Source: Sphingomonas pokkalii (GTDB lineage: Bacteria > Pseudomonadota > Alphaproteobacteria > Sphingomonadales > Sphingomonadaceae). From it: a stretch of DNA of 64,000 nucleotides. The translations under genes and the position numbers were made by a program. Where the stretch lies: assembly GCF_003096275.1 (NCBI RefSeq), contig NZ_QENQ01000001.1:3494009-3558008 (forward strand), given 5' to 3'. A model generated the notes under the pieces. The model searched no databases and was not told the origin of the DNA. It saw only the letters and a program-made list of their open reading frames with translations. Shown one piece after another: positions 1 through 8,162 of this stretch; position 1 is the stretch's first letter; every line of letters starts with the position of its first letter.

Positions 1-552
1 TGTGAACTGCGAGCCCTGGTCGCTGCTGAAGATGGCGGGCTTGCCATAGCGGGCCAGCGCTTCCTCCAGCGCCTCGATGCAGAACGCAGCATCGAGCGAG
101 ATCGACACGCGCCATGCCAGCACGCGCCGAGTGAACCAGTCGACGACAGCGACGAGATAGACGAAGCCCCGCGCCATCGGCACGTAGGTGATATCCGTCG
201 CCCAGACCTGGTTCGGCCGGGTCACCGCCAGCTTGCGCAGCAGATACGGATAGATCTTGTGGCCTGGTGCCGGCTTCGACGTGTTCGGCCGGCGGTACAG
301 TGCCTCCAGCCCCATCCGCTTCATCAGCGTCGCGACATGCAGCCGGCCGACGCCCACGCCCTCCTGCCGAAGCAGATCGCGCAGCATCCGGCTGCCGGCG
401 AACGGGTAGAGCAGGTGCAGCTCGTCGATCCGCCGCATGATCTTCAGATCGGCCGAAGATACGGCCCGCGGCAGATAGTAGATGCTGCCGCGGCTGATGC
501 CGAGCTGCCGCGCCTGGGCGGTCAGCGGCAGCGCATGACCGCGGTCGATCAT
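1..552 (-). CDS. IS3-family transposase OrfB (integrase core), partial
   Basis: The ATG at 552 opens a reading frame that runs 184 codons to the window edge without a stop. It shows the N-terminal HTH_21-like region of OrfB proteins, with LYPFAGSRMLRDLL near residues 48-61 and YRRPNTSKPAPGHKIYPYLL near 86-105. The rve integrase core follows: the first catalytic Asp is in VWATDITY (D120) and the second in FSSDQGSQFT (D178). The catalytic Glu would lie beyond the window. The frame itself looks intact, but its partner orfA is broken, so activity is doubtful. It overlaps the orfA stop in the ATGA manner normal for this family. Confidence 0.9.
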   Translation of the reverse strand, partial: MIDRGHALPLTAQARQLGISRGSIYYLPRAVSSADLKIMRRIDELHLLYPFAGSRMLRDLLRQEGVGVGRLHVATLMKRMGLEALYRRPNTSKPAPGHKIYPYLLRKLAVTRPNQVWATDITYVPMARGFVYLVAVVDWFTRRVLAWRVSISLDAAFCIEALEEALARYGKPAIFSSDQGSQFT

Positions 553-694
553 CGCTTTGCGCTCGGCAACAGACCTGCCTTCCCGAGCGCACCGGCCAAA
601 AATCGTTCGCCAGCGTCAGCTCGCCCTGCACGGCAGCAAGTGCCACTTTCGCCTTGAACGCAGGGCTGTGGTTACGCCGGGGGCGCTTGCTCAT
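549..694 (-). pseudogene. IS3-family OrfA remnant (internal deletion plus frameshift)
   Basis: The start (MSKRPRRNHSPAFKAKVAL) is the typical N-terminus of a helix-turn-helix OrfA. After only about 22 residues it jumps to GELTLANDF, which belongs near the C-terminus of intact relatives, so roughly 60 codons seem to be missing in frame. Just after ANDF one T is missing from a T run near 599. Restoring it gives LAGALGKAGLLPSAKR and then a TGA overlapping the orfB ATG, as expected of an undamaged gene. Both lesions are visible; the size of the deletion is inferred from knowledge of the family. Confidence 0.75.
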
Positions 695-1025
695 CTTGCC
701 TTCTCCTTGCGGCCAGCATGGCCGCTGTCAGAGCGGCAATCCACTTATCCCCGCTGTCCAAATTCCCCGAACCACCTCTAGGCTGAGCATCTCACCGTGA
801 TCGAACGCGAGTTGCAGCGGATCGCCGTCACCGATGCGCGCTTCGATAGAGACGCCTGTTTCCCCGGGCCATGGTACGGTGCGTTCCGCGAGCGCCAACT
901 CTGGCACGGATTTTAGCGCGGCGGTGACCCCCACACTGTCCGTTGCGCGGATAGTTCCGCAGTCGTCGTCGCCGCCGGGGAATGGCCTCCGTATCTCTCG
1001 GGTTCAAACAGATCCGTTGGGGGCG
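695..1025. other. Non-coding stretch between IS remnant and first catabolic gene
   Basis: No convincing gene is present. A minus-strand frame (GTG at 934 to 728, 68 residues) reads smoothly until it meets the IS end (core TGVSIEARIGDGDPLQLAFD). Its third-position GC is lower than that of neighbouring genes and it resembles nothing I recognise. It may be the start of a gene truncated by the IS, or chance. The right half holds the palindromic element at 936-960. Confidence 0.4.
936..960. promoter_or_regulatory. Candidate operator A upstream of the flavin monooxygenase
   Basis: CTGTCCGTTGCGCGGATAG at 936-954 overlaps the inverted repeat GCGGA-TAGT-TCCGC (947-960). It lies 66 bases upstream of the ATG at 1026. 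Related sequences occur at 22750-22768 (CTATCCGTTGTGCGGATAG), 53993-54009 and 57302-57319. Binding by the IclR regulator encoded at 4676-5473 is a guess. Confidence 0.4.
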
Positions 1026-2240
1026 ATGTCCGAAATGAGCGATCGCGATCGCGTTCAAGTGGTGGTGGTCGGTGCCGGCCCGGTTGGTTGCGTCGCAGGG
1101 ATGTTGCTGGCCCGGCAAGGGATCGACGTGATGTTGGTTGAAAAGGGCGAAGATTGCGCGGCAGACATGCGCGCCTCCACCTTCCATCCGCCGACGCTGG
1201 AAATGCTGGAGCAGCTGGATATCACGCCCAGGCTGATCGAACGCGGCCTGAAGGCCCCGATCTATCACTGGCGCGATCGGCGCAGCGGCGAAGTGCTGGC
1301 ATTCGATCTGACCGAGATCGCGGACGTCACCCGCCATCCCTACCGCATCCAGTGCGAGCAATATCATTTGTCGCGGATGCTGGCGGAACGGCTGGAAGAA
1401 ACGCCGAATGCCGCGGTGCAGTTCAACCACCGGCTGGTCCATTTCGCCGAGGACGACAGGGGCGTCGATCTTGCGCTGGAAACCCCGATGGAGATCCGCC
1501 GGGTGCGCGCGGATTATGTCATCGCGGCGGACGGTGCTTCCTCGATCGTACGCAAATGGCTTCGCGCGGAATTCCATGGGTTCACCTATCCCGAAAAATT
1601 CCTGACGCTGAGCACGGACGAGCCGCTGGAAGCCGCGATTCCCGGCTTGGCGCATGTGAACTATGTTGCCGATCCCGAGGAGTGGCTGGTGCTGCTCAAG
1701 GTGCCGAAGCTGTGGCGTGTGCTGGTGCCGACGTTCGACCAGAGCGACAATGCGGTGCTGACCTCGGACGCCAACAAGAACGCGATTTTCGAACGGCTGA
1801 TCGGCCATGGCGCGGATGTGCGGACCTTCCATCGCACCATCTATCGCGTGCACCAGCGGGTCGCGAAAAGCTTCCGCCATGGCCGCGTGTTCCTGGCAGG
1901 CGATGCGGCACATCTCAACAATCCACTGGGCGGCTTCGGCATGAACAGCGGCATTCACGACGCGTTCAACCTCACCGAAAAACTGCTGCCGGTGTTGCAG
2001 GGGCGCGGCGGCGAGGCGGCGCTGGATCGCTACGACCGGCAGCGACGCACCGTGACGCACGACTTCACCCAGCAGCAGACCATCCAGAACATGGAGCTGA
2101 TGAAGGCAGGGCAAAGCGAGGCCTATCGCATGGTGCGCGATCAGATGCGGGCTCTCAGCACGAACGATGAAGCGCGCCGCACCTATCTGCTGCGGCAATC
2201 GATGATCACCAGCGTCCGCGACGCTGCGGCGATCGATTAA
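1026..2240 (+). CDS. FAD-dependent monooxygenase (PHBH fold, group A)
   Basis: This is a single-component flavoprotein hydroxylase of 404 residues that would hydroxylate a ring substrate using NAD(P)H and O2 in the cytoplasm. Visible motifs are the N-terminal Rossmann GAGPVG (residues 16-21), the DG motif around D169 (IAADGAS), and the second FAD motif LAGDAAH at about 290-295 followed by NPLGGFGMNSGIHDAFNL. I chose the ATG at 1026 because the GAGPVG motif then sits at the normal distance from the start; the same frame opens at 834 but that extension is not conserved-looking. It is followed after 20 bases by the maleate-isomerase-like gene, so the two are probably co-transcribed. The substrate is unknown; relatives act on phenols, hydroxypyridines and similar rings. 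Confidence 0.85.
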   Translation: MSEMSDRDRVQVVVVGAGPVGCVAGMLLARQGIDVMLVEKGEDCAADMRASTFHPPTLEMLEQLDITPRLIERGLKAPIYHWRDRRSGEVLAFDLTEIADVTRHPYRIQCEQYHLSRMLAERLEETPNAAVQFNHRLVHFAEDDRGVDLALETPMEIRRVRADYVIAADGASSIVRKWLRAEFHGFTYPEKFLTLSTDEPLEAAIPGLAHVNYVADPEEWLVLLKVPKLWRVLVPTFDQSDNAVLTSDANKNAIFERLIGHGADVRTFHRTIYRVHQRVAKSFRHGRVFLAGDAAHLNNPLGGFGMNSGIHDAFNLTEKLLPVLQGRGGEAALDRYDRQRRTVTHDFTQQQTIQNMELMKAGQSEAYRMVRDQMRALSTNDEARRTYLLRQSMITSVRDAAAID

Positions 2241-2260
2241 TGCCTTGAGGGGGAACGACG

Positions 2261-3007
2261 ATGACGGACGTGCTCGGATGGCGCAAGGTGTTCGGGGTAC
2301 TCGGCCCGTCCACCAATACGGTGGTGCAACCCGATTTCGATGATCTCCGGGTGGAAGGGGTGACCAACCACTATAGCCGGATCATCGTGCAGAACCCGAC
2401 CGCGCTCTCCGATGCGGATTTTCTGCGGGGCACCGATGCCATCGATGCGGCGACGCATGATGCGGTGCGCGCGGTGATGACATGTGCGCCGGATTATCTC
2501 GTGCTCGGCATGTCCGCGGTCACCTTTTACGGCGGCGCGGAGGGGGCGGCGAAATGGACCAAGGCCGTCGAGGACGTGGCGGGCACCCGGCTGTGTACCG
2601 GTGCGCTGTCGCTGATCGAAGCGTTCAAGGCCTATGGCGGTATCCGGCGGATCGCGGTGCTGTCGCCCTATTTCCCGGTCGCCAACGAACAGGTTGGCCG
2701 GTTCATGAGCGATTATGGCATCGAAATGGTGCGCGATACGCCGCTGCGCTGCCAGAGCTGGCTGCACATCGCCCGGGTGACGCCGGCCCAGCTGCGCCAG
2801 ACGATCCTCGATCTCGACGGCGATGACATCGATGCGATCGTGCAGGTCGGCACCAATCTATCGATGATGCGCCTGGCTGCGGCGGCGGAGACCTTCCTGC
2901 AAAAGCCGGTGATCGCGATCAACACCGCAACCTATTGGAATGCGCTCCGCCAGAACGGTATTCAGGATCGCAAGCCGGGCTTCGGCAGATTGATGGCTGA
3001 GTTCTGA
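2261..3007 (+). CDS. Asp/Glu racemase-superfamily protein (maleate isomerase / arylmalonate decarboxylase-like)
   Basis: The 248-residue protein begins WRKVFGVLGPSTNTVVQPDF and continues with LVLGMSAVTFYGG and IVQVGTNLSMMRLA, landmarks of the maleate cis-trans isomerase/AMDase branch of the Asp/Glu racemase fold. Characterised maleate isomerases have a catalytic Cys in each of the two equivalent loops. Here those positions appear to read Met/Ser (GMSAVT) and Gly (VGTN), so standard two-cysteine isomerase chemistry is doubtful. A GAGGGG ribosome site precedes the ATG. It follows the flavin monooxygenase and converges on the cysteine hydrolase gene, ten bases away. Its place beside isochorismatase-type amidases recalls late nicotinate degradation (maleamate to maleate to fumarate), but only as an analogy. 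Confidence 0.75.
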   Translation: MTDVLGWRKVFGVLGPSTNTVVQPDFDDLRVEGVTNHYSRIIVQNPTALSDADFLRGTDAIDAATHDAVRAVMTCAPDYLVLGMSAVTFYGGAEGAAKWTKAVEDVAGTRLCTGALSLIEAFKAYGGIRRIAVLSPYFPVANEQVGRFMSDYGIEMVRDTPLRCQSWLHIARVTPAQLRQTILDLDGDDIDAIVQVGTNLSMMRLAAAAETFLQKPVIAINTATYWNALRQNGIQDRKPGFGRLMAEF

Positions 3008-3017
3008 CAGGGGCCAT

Positions 3018-3650
3018 TCAGGCGCCGGCGATTGCCGCCAGCGCCTGTTCCTCGCCGATGACCTCGGCCACCTTCGCTTGAATGTCGAACAGGTTCGCTT
3101 CCTGCACGCGTGGATCGCGGTCGCCGCACGCTTCGCGCACCACGAACGGCAGGAAGCCGTTGCACAACGCATCCAACGCCGTGGCGCGCACGCAGCCCGA
3201 CGTTGAATAGCCGGTGATGAACAGCGTATCGATCCGCGCCGCGGTGAGGATCGCGGCGAGCGGAGTGCCGAAGAACGCCGACGGAAATTTCTTGCTGAGC
3301 ACCAGCTCATTCTCGCGCGGTTGCAGGCTGGGCGGAAAGGCGCCGAGCGGCGATCCCGGCGCGAACGCGCGCAGGGCGGGCACCTTGCGGTAGAACAGGC
3401 CGCCATCGAATCCGTCTTCGCGATACTCGATATTGGTGAAGATCACCGGGATGCCGGCGGCGCGTGCGGCGGCGACCAGCCGTTCATTGGCGGCCAGTTC
3501 GGTTTCGACGCCTGCATACAGATGCGATGCCGGATCAAGATATGCCATCACCAGATCGATGATAAGCAGGGTGGGCCGCTCGCCGGGCGCGAGCGTGCCG
3601 CCGAAGCCGGCGGAGGCATAATCCCCCGCCAGATCGGTTGTGGCCGTCAT
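3018..3650 (-). CDS. Isochorismatase-family cysteine amidohydrolase
   Basis: This 210-residue cytoplasmic hydrolase belongs to the N-carbamoylsarcosine amidase/nicotinamidase-like family. The catalytic triad is visible: Asp in LIIDLVMAYLD (D32), Lys in LSKKFPSAFFGT (K120) and the nucleophile Cys in GYSTSGCVRATALDA (C153). Members hydrolyse carbamoyl or carboxamide groups such as maleamate, N-carbamoyl amino acids or half-amides. The ATG has AAGGA seven bases upstream. It lies 18 bases downstream of the PuuE-like gene at 3669-4583, which suggests sequential action: imide or ureide ring opening, then removal of the amide. The exact substrate is not predictable. A paralogue is encoded at 7458-8162. 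Confidence 0.88.
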   Translation of the reverse strand: MTATTDLAGDYASAGFGGTLAPGERPTLLIIDLVMAYLDPASHLYAGVETELAANERLVAAARAAGIPVIFTNIEYREDGFDGGLFYRKVPALRAFAPGSPLGAFPPSLQPRENELVLSKKFPSAFFGTPLAAILTAARIDTLFITGYSTSGCVRATALDALCNGFLPFVVREACGDRDPRVQEANLFDIQAKVAEVIGEEQALAAIAGA

Positions 3651-3668
3651 GGTCGTTTCCTTATCTGC

Positions 3669-4583
3669 TCAGCCGAGCTGGCCGGGGATGTGGCTCTCGT
3701 GATTGGCAAGGTACCAGTCGGCGATCTCCTCGCGCGTGGCCCACCACACGCCCGGCAGCGACTTGGCATGTTCGATGAATTCGCGGATCGCGCGGATGCG
3801 ATGCGCGCGGCCCGATACATGCGGGTGCAGGCCGACGTTCATGATGCGGCCGGTGGTGGCGCCTTCCTCGTACAGAACGTCCAGTTCCTCGATCAACGCC
3901 TGGGCGAACTGATCGGTGGTGAAGTTCTTGCGGGTGATGAAGGTAAAGTCGTTGATTTCGTTCGAATAGGGCGTCGAGACGATCGGGCCGTGCGGCGTCT
4001 TCAGCAGATAGGGCTGATCGTCGTTCATGATGTCGCAGTAGAAGGTGCAGCCATATTCGGCGAGAATGTCCGCCGTCTGCAGCGTGCCGCGCAGCGAAGA
4101 GCTGAGCCAGCCCTTGGCCTTGCGCCCGGTATATTTCTCGAACTGGTCGAGCGTGCGCAGAACGATCTCGCGCTCGCGTGCCGGATCCTTGGCGTAGTCG
4201 GTCAGCAGCTCGCCCTGCTCCCAGTTGTGCGCCAGCAATTCCCAGCCGCGCTGGAGCACCGCATCGGTCATCGCCCCGCGCCGTTCGAAGGTCACGGCGT
4301 TGGTCGTGCAGCTGGCCTTGACCCCCAGCTTGTCGAACAGGTCGAACAGCCGCCAGATTCCCACCCGCTGGCCATATTCGCGCCAGGTGAAATTGGGGAA
4401 ATCGGGGGTGTCGCCCGCCAGCGTGTCCGGCAGGATCGCCGGGCCGCCGGCATAATAGGGCCGGGTGGTATCCTTGGTGAGATCCCAGGTCTCGAGATTG
4501 AACGTCAGGATCAGCGCGACGCGAGCGCCGTTCGGCCATTTGAGGGGCAGTCGATCAGGCAGCGCGCTATACGGATATTCCAC
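3669..4583 (-). CDS. PuuE/NodB-fold (polysaccharide deacetylase-like) hydrolase 1
   Basis: This 304-residue protein starts at GTG 4583. It has the NodB-like TIM-barrel pattern of the PuuE (metal-independent allantoinase) and cyclic-imide hydrolase branch: WPNGARVALILTFNLETWD near the N-terminus, WELLAHNWEQGE in the middle, KGWLSSSLRGT and a C-terminal WWATREEIADWYL. The usual NodB metal Asp is replaced (FNLE), as in PuuE proteins, which argues against carbohydrate deacetylation. Family knowledge suggests hydrolysis of a cyclic amide or ureide. It is transcribed with the downstream cysteine amidohydrolase. Three further homologues occur in this window, at 5682, 6590 and 42989. Substrate unknown. 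Confidence 0.82.
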   Translation of the reverse strand: MEYPYSALPDRLPLKWPNGARVALILTFNLETWDLTKDTTRPYYAGGPAILPDTLAGDTPDFPNFTWREYGQRVGIWRLFDLFDKLGVKASCTTNAVTFERRGAMTDAVLQRGWELLAHNWEQGELLTDYAKDPAREREIVLRTLDQFEKYTGRKAKGWLSSSLRGTLQTADILAEYGCTFYCDIMNDDQPYLLKTPHGPIVSTPYSNEINDFTFITRKNFTTDQFAQALIEELDVLYEEGATTGRIMNVGLHPHVSGRAHRIRAIREFIEHAKSLPGVWWATREEIADWYLANHESHIPGQLG

Positions 4584-4675
4584 GGAACTTCATCTCCCGG
4601 TGCGGATCACGCACGGAGGATCGCCGCGCCGCCGCCCGGGGTCACCTCCGCGCACGCCGACTATTCAACAGGTGG

Positions 4676-5473
4676 CTATTCGGCGGCGGCGGCGATGTGC
4701 GGCGCGAGGTCGGTGGTGATCGCCAGTCCGGTTTGCTGCAGCACCGGCAGAAACTGGCGCACGGCATCGTCCATCCGAATCGCGGAAGAGAAAAAGGCGA
4801 GGGTGATCGCGCCGGCCACGCGGCCATGTTCGAAGATCGGCACCGCGATCGACGAGGTCTTGCCCGGATTGCGGGTGAAGTGGTTGTTGCCGCGCGTGGC
4901 ATAGCCCTGGCCGCGGATCTTCTCCAGCAGTGCGTCCTCCTCGATCATCCGCATCGTGTGCACCGGCACGAGATCGGGAAGCCGCTGCAGCGAGGCGAGG
5001 ATGCCGGCGCGTTCGTCTTCCGTCATGTTCGCCAGATAGACGAGGCCTGAGGCGCAATGGAGGATCGGGATCGAATAGCCGGGATAATAATCGCTGAAGG
5101 TGAGCGTGGTCAGCGAATGGGTCGAATCGCGGATCACCATGTTCGATCCGACATGGGTCGAAAGCGAAATAGGCCACATCACCCGGCGGGTGAGTTCGAC
5201 GATGTGCGGGCGCGCCGCCTGGACGATGCCGGCATGCCCCTGAAAGCCGTGGGCGAGGGTCTGGACCAGGCCGGTCGGGCGGTATCGCTTCCGCACCGGT
5301 TCCTGTTCGATCAGCCCTTCGAACAACAGCGTCTGCACGATACGGCACGCCGTCGGATAGGGCACATTGGATGCGCGGGCGATCTCCATCATGGAGAGCG
5401 AACCGCCCCGGTTCACCGCCTGAAGGACGGCGATACCGCGAGCGAGCGACCGGATCGGTACACCTTTTTCCAT
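4676..5473 (-). CDS. IclR-family transcriptional regulator
   Basis: This is a 265-residue DNA-binding regulator. An N-terminal winged helix-turn-helix (IRSLARGIAVLQAVN at about 7-21, SMMEIARASNVPYPTACRIV at about 27-46) is followed by the IclR effector domain, with the typical C-terminal GRVAGAITLAFF. IclR proteins in catabolic clusters usually respond to a pathway substrate or intermediate and either activate or repress adjacent operons. It sits between two PuuE-like genes. The 208 bases upstream of it are non-coding. Candidate targets are the palindromes at 936-960, 22750-22768, 53993-54009 and 57302-57319, but no binding evidence exists in the sequence itself. Confidence 0.92.
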   Translation of the reverse strand: MEKGVPIRSLARGIAVLQAVNRGGSLSMMEIARASNVPYPTACRIVQTLLFEGLIEQEPVRKRYRPTGLVQTLAHGFQGHAGIVQAARPHIVELTRRVMWPISLSTHVGSNMVIRDSTHSLTTLTFSDYYPGYSIPILHCASGLVYLANMTEDERAGILASLQRLPDLVPVHTMRMIEEDALLEKIRGQGYATRGNNHFTRNPGKTSSIAVPIFEHGRVAGAITLAFFSSAIRMDDAVRQFLPVLQQTGLAITTDLAPHIAAAAE

Positions 5474-5681
5474 GCACGCAGGATGACTCTTTTAAGACGT
5501 CCATGCACCCAAAAAATTAGCATTTCATACAGAAATTAGCCGATTTGCAGGGCGGATATGTCGTGGAGCGGCAAACATTTGCACGATTTTTGCGCACCCC
5601 GACAATCGATTGCCCGTTTTCACGACAAACGGCGGTTCCGAGCCCAAAGCAACTACCTAGCGCCCGCCCGCGACTCGCGAA
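5474..5681. promoter_or_regulatory. Intergenic region upstream of the IclR gene
   Basis: This is about 208 bases of unusually AT-rich sequence for the window, lying between the IclR start and the stop of the PuuE-like gene 2. It presumably contains the IclR promoter. GCGGATAT occurs near 5554-5561, a partial match to the CGGATAG palindromes found elsewhere. No clear hairpin terminator was seen. Confidence 0.4.
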
Positions 5682-6593
5682 TCAGCGGGCGTCGGCAATC
5701 TCGCCCAGCGTGTGGAACGCCGCGTCCGGCTGTTCCGAAAGCGCCCCGAGAAGACGTTCGAATGCCCCGATCCGATAAGGCAGGCCGAGGATATAAGGCG
5801 TGACATGCAGCGGCAGCATCCGCCCGCCAAACCGGCCGGCTTCCGATCGCAGCAGCGCGAACGCATCCAGCATCTGTTCAGCATAGGAGTCCGCGCAATG
5901 CTGCTGGACAGTGATGATCTGGCGATCCGACAATTCGTGATTGACCGGCACGCTGACGATCGGCCCTGCACCGGTTTCGAACCCATAGGGCAGCTCGTCG
6001 TTCACCCAATCCGCCATGTAGCGCAGGCCGGCTTCGGCGAGCAGTCGCGGCGTGTGGAAGGATTGCGACCGTGCGATCGACATCCAACCGGTCGGGCGCT
6101 CGCCGGTCACCCGCGCGATCGTGTCGAGCGCGGTGGCGATCAGGGCGCGCTCGTCCGCTTCGGCAAGGCCGGTCGCGATCGTGCCGTTCATGTCGGTGGC
6201 GTGTGCCACGATCTCGTGCCCGGCCGCGCGCAGATCGGCGAGGATGCCGGGATAGCGATCGGCGATGGCGGCATTGGTGGCGAAGGATGCCCTGGCGCCC
6301 ACCCGATCCAGCGCATCGAGCATCCGGTACAGCCCGACGCGTGTGCCATATTCGCGTGCGGTATAGTGGCGATAATCGGGATAGGGGGTCACCATGTGCC
6401 CCGGTGCGCGGAACGGCGCGTCCGTGGGCAGGATCGGAAACCATTCCAGGCTGACGACCACGGCGACCGCCACGCCCGCACCCGACGGCCAGGCGATCGG
6501 CGGGCGTTCGAACAGGTTGGACCAGGGATAGAAATCATGGTCCATGCCGTGGCGGCGCAGTGGATATTCGAGATAGCTGGGATCGAGCGTCAT
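5682..6593 (-). CDS. PuuE/NodB-fold hydrolase 2
   Basis: This 303-residue polysaccharide-deacetylase-superfamily protein starts MTLDPSYLEYPLRRHGMDH at the ATG 6593. The start overlaps the stop of the upstream gene by four bases (ATGA), which settles the choice over longer upstream frames. Conserved regions include IAWPSGAGVAVAVVVSLEW, EIVAHATDMNG, TGWMSIARSQSFHT and MLPLHVTPYILGLPYR. As in its neighbour, the canonical NodB Asp is absent (VSLEW). It is the last gene of a four-gene translationally coupled unit (HMGL-like, cysteine hydrolase, PuuE-like 3, PuuE-like 2), so it may work as a heteromer with, or in sequence with, PuuE-like 3. Confidence 0.8.
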   Translation of the reverse strand: MTLDPSYLEYPLRRHGMDHDFYPWSNLFERPPIAWPSGAGVAVAVVVSLEWFPILPTDAPFRAPGHMVTPYPDYRHYTAREYGTRVGLYRMLDALDRVGARASFATNAAIADRYPGILADLRAAGHEIVAHATDMNGTIATGLAEADERALIATALDTIARVTGERPTGWMSIARSQSFHTPRLLAEAGLRYMADWVNDELPYGFETGAGPIVSVPVNHELSDRQIITVQQHCADSYAEQMLDAFALLRSEAGRFGGRMLPLHVTPYILGLPYRIGAFERLLGALSEQPDAAFHTLGEIADAR

Positions 6594-7465
6594 GCGGGCA
6601 CCTGCGCGCGATAGTGGTCGGCGATGTCGCCCGACCGGGTGATCCAAGCGCGGCCATCCGCCACGATATGCCGGAGCACCGCCTCGAACGCGCCCATGCG
6701 ATGCGGCTGGCCGATCAGATAGGCATGGAGCGGGATGCACATCACCGTGCCGCCCTCGTCGGCGAGGCGATCATATTGGCGGATCAGCGTATCGGCATAG
6801 GCCCGCGGGCTCATGTTGTAGACGAAGAAGCCATAGTGATCGTTGACTTCCAGGCTGTACGGCATGGAGATCAGGCGGCCCTGGCGGACATGGACTTCGC
6901 CCGGCTGATCGTCGTGATACAGGTCGCAGGTATAGCTGAGGCCATATTCGGCGATCAGATCCAGCGTGCGCGGTGTGTGCGTCAGCGCGGGGGCGAGCCA
7001 GCCCTTGATCGTCTGCCCCGTCGCATCGCGCACGGTGCGGATCGAATCCTCGATGATCGCGCGTTCCTGCGCTTCGTCCATCCCATAGCTGTAGCGGGTG
7101 TTGTAGATGCCGTGGCTGAAGAACTCCCAGCCCCGCGCCGCCGCATCCGCGACGATTTCGGGATGGTGCTGGCACATCGCCACCGACAGGCTGACCGATC
7201 CGGGAAAGCCGTGCTTGCTCATCATCTCCGCCATCCGCCAATGGCCGACGCGGTTGCCATAATCGCGATGGCCATAGCCGACCACATCGGGATGCGGCCG
7301 TGCCCAGCTCTTGCGATGCGGGTTGGCCGGCGGATCGAGTTCGTAGAATTCGATGTTCGGCGAAATCCACACCGCCACCCGCTTGCCGCCCGGCCATGCA
7401 AGTGTCGGCGGGGCGCGATAGGGGCGGAAATCGTAGAGGCCGGGGTCCGGTTCGCCCTCACGCAT
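6590..7465 (-). CDS. PuuE/NodB-fold hydrolase 3
   Basis: This is a 291-residue homologue of the adjacent genes. It has LAWPGGKRVAVWISPNIEFY near the N-terminus, GWEFFSHGIYNTRYSYGMD, KGWLAPALTHTPRT and CIPLHAYLIGQPHRMG near the C-terminus. The start at 7465 lies eight bases inside the preceding cysteine hydrolase gene and the stop overlaps the next start, so translation is coupled on both sides. Relatives of this subgroup are annotated as polysaccharide deacetylases, but the cluster setting and lack of a signal peptide argue for a cytoplasmic small-molecule amidohydrolase. Substrate unknown. Confidence 0.82.
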   Translation of the reverse strand: MREGEPDPGLYDFRPYRAPPTLAWPGGKRVAVWISPNIEFYELDPPANPHRKSWARPHPDVVGYGHRDYGNRVGHWRMAEMMSKHGFPGSVSLSVAMCQHHPEIVADAAARGWEFFSHGIYNTRYSYGMDEAQERAIIEDSIRTVRDATGQTIKGWLAPALTHTPRTLDLIAEYGLSYTCDLYHDDQPGEVHVRQGRLISMPYSLEVNDHYGFFVYNMSPRAYADTLIRQYDRLADEGGTVMCIPLHAYLIGQPHRMGAFEAVLRHIVADGRAWITRSGDIADHYRAQVPA

Positions 7466-8162
7466 CGCGTTGCGCCTCCAGCCAGTCGATCACCGTCTGC
7501 ACCGGTTCGACATCGGCATATTTCAGCTGGAGATCGGTCAGATTCGCGAAGTGGTAGCTTTCATGCTTGTCGGCGCACGTCTCGATCGGGACGATCGTGC
7601 GATAGCCCCGGCTGAGGCTGTCCACCGCCGTGGCGCGGACGCAGCCCGAGGTCGATCCACCGGTGACGACCACCGTATCCACCTTGTGCCAGACGAGCAG
7701 GCTTTGCAGCGGCGTTTCGAAAAACGCCGAGGGCATGTGCTTGTCATAGATCATGTCGACCGCGGGATCGATCTCGCATCGATCGTCGAACGCGTGGCGG
7801 GGCGATCCGTGCTTGATGTTCTGCAGGCTGTCCGGCGTATCCGAACGGGTGCCCCACACGCCCGCATCGGCGGCAGTGGCGTGATAGGCGACGCGCGTCC
7901 AAATCACCGGCATCCCCTTTTTGCGGGCGAGCGCCGAGATGGTGTTGGTCCATTCGATCTGGCGCGGATCGGTTTCATACGCCGTCTTGAACTGGTCGAT
8001 CCGGGTATAGGCGTTCTGGAAATCGACATTGACGATCGCCAGCCGCTCGCCGAAGCCGAACTTGGCGCGGGCCGGATTGTGCATCACCGCATCGAAGATT
8101 TCGCGCGCGGTCCGGCCATCGCTGACCATCCGGGTGCCGGGAATCGACGGGTTCGTGCTCAT
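7458..8162 (-). CDS. Isochorismatase-family cysteine amidohydrolase 2
   Basis: This is a 234-residue member of the same family as 3018-3650. The triad is visible: D47 in AIVNVDFQNAY, K141 in YDKHMPSAFFET and C174 in GGSTSGCVRATAVDSL. The N-terminal extension (MVSDGRTAREIFDAVM) and the HGSPRHAFDD insert are typical of the N-carbamoylsarcosine amidase/maleamate amidase group. The ATG at 8162 overlaps the HMGL-like stop in an ATGA. It probably removes ammonia or a carbamoyl group from a product of the neighbouring PuuE-like enzymes. Confidence 0.88.
   Translation of the reverse strand: MSTNPSIPGTRMVSDGRTAREIFDAVMHNPARAKFGFGERLAIVNVDFQNAYTRIDQFKTAYETDPRQIEWTNTISALARKKGMPVIWTRVAYHATAADAGVWGTRSDTPDSLQNIKHGSPRHAFDDRCEIDPAVDMIYDKHMPSAFFETPLQSLLVWHKVDTVVVTGGSTSGCVRATAVDSLSRGYRTIVPIETCADKHESYHFANLTDLQLKYADVEPVQTVIDWLEAQRDA

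Larger units (their letters stand above)
1..694 (-). mobile_element. Decayed IS3-family insertion sequence, left part cut by window edge
   Basis: The segment contains a damaged orfA (549-694) followed in the same direction by orfB (552 to beyond base 1), the usual two-gene layout of IS3-family elements. The far end lies outside the window. The near end must lie somewhere between 695 and about 780, but no terminal repeat could be paired because the partner is missing. The orfA damage means that normal frameshift production of the OrfAB transposase is probably lost. Confidence 0.8.

Noticed and set aside
828..2198. Long minus-strand reading frame opposite the flavin monooxygenase
   Set aside because: The plus-strand frame has clear FAD motifs; the antisense frame is a GC-rich shadow with Arg/His-rich, motif-free sequence.
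3669..7465. Carbohydrate deacetylation by the NodB-fold proteins
   Set aside because: No signal peptides, the NodB metal Asp is replaced, and the genes are coupled to cytoplasmic amidohydrolases; the PuuE/imidase branch fits better.
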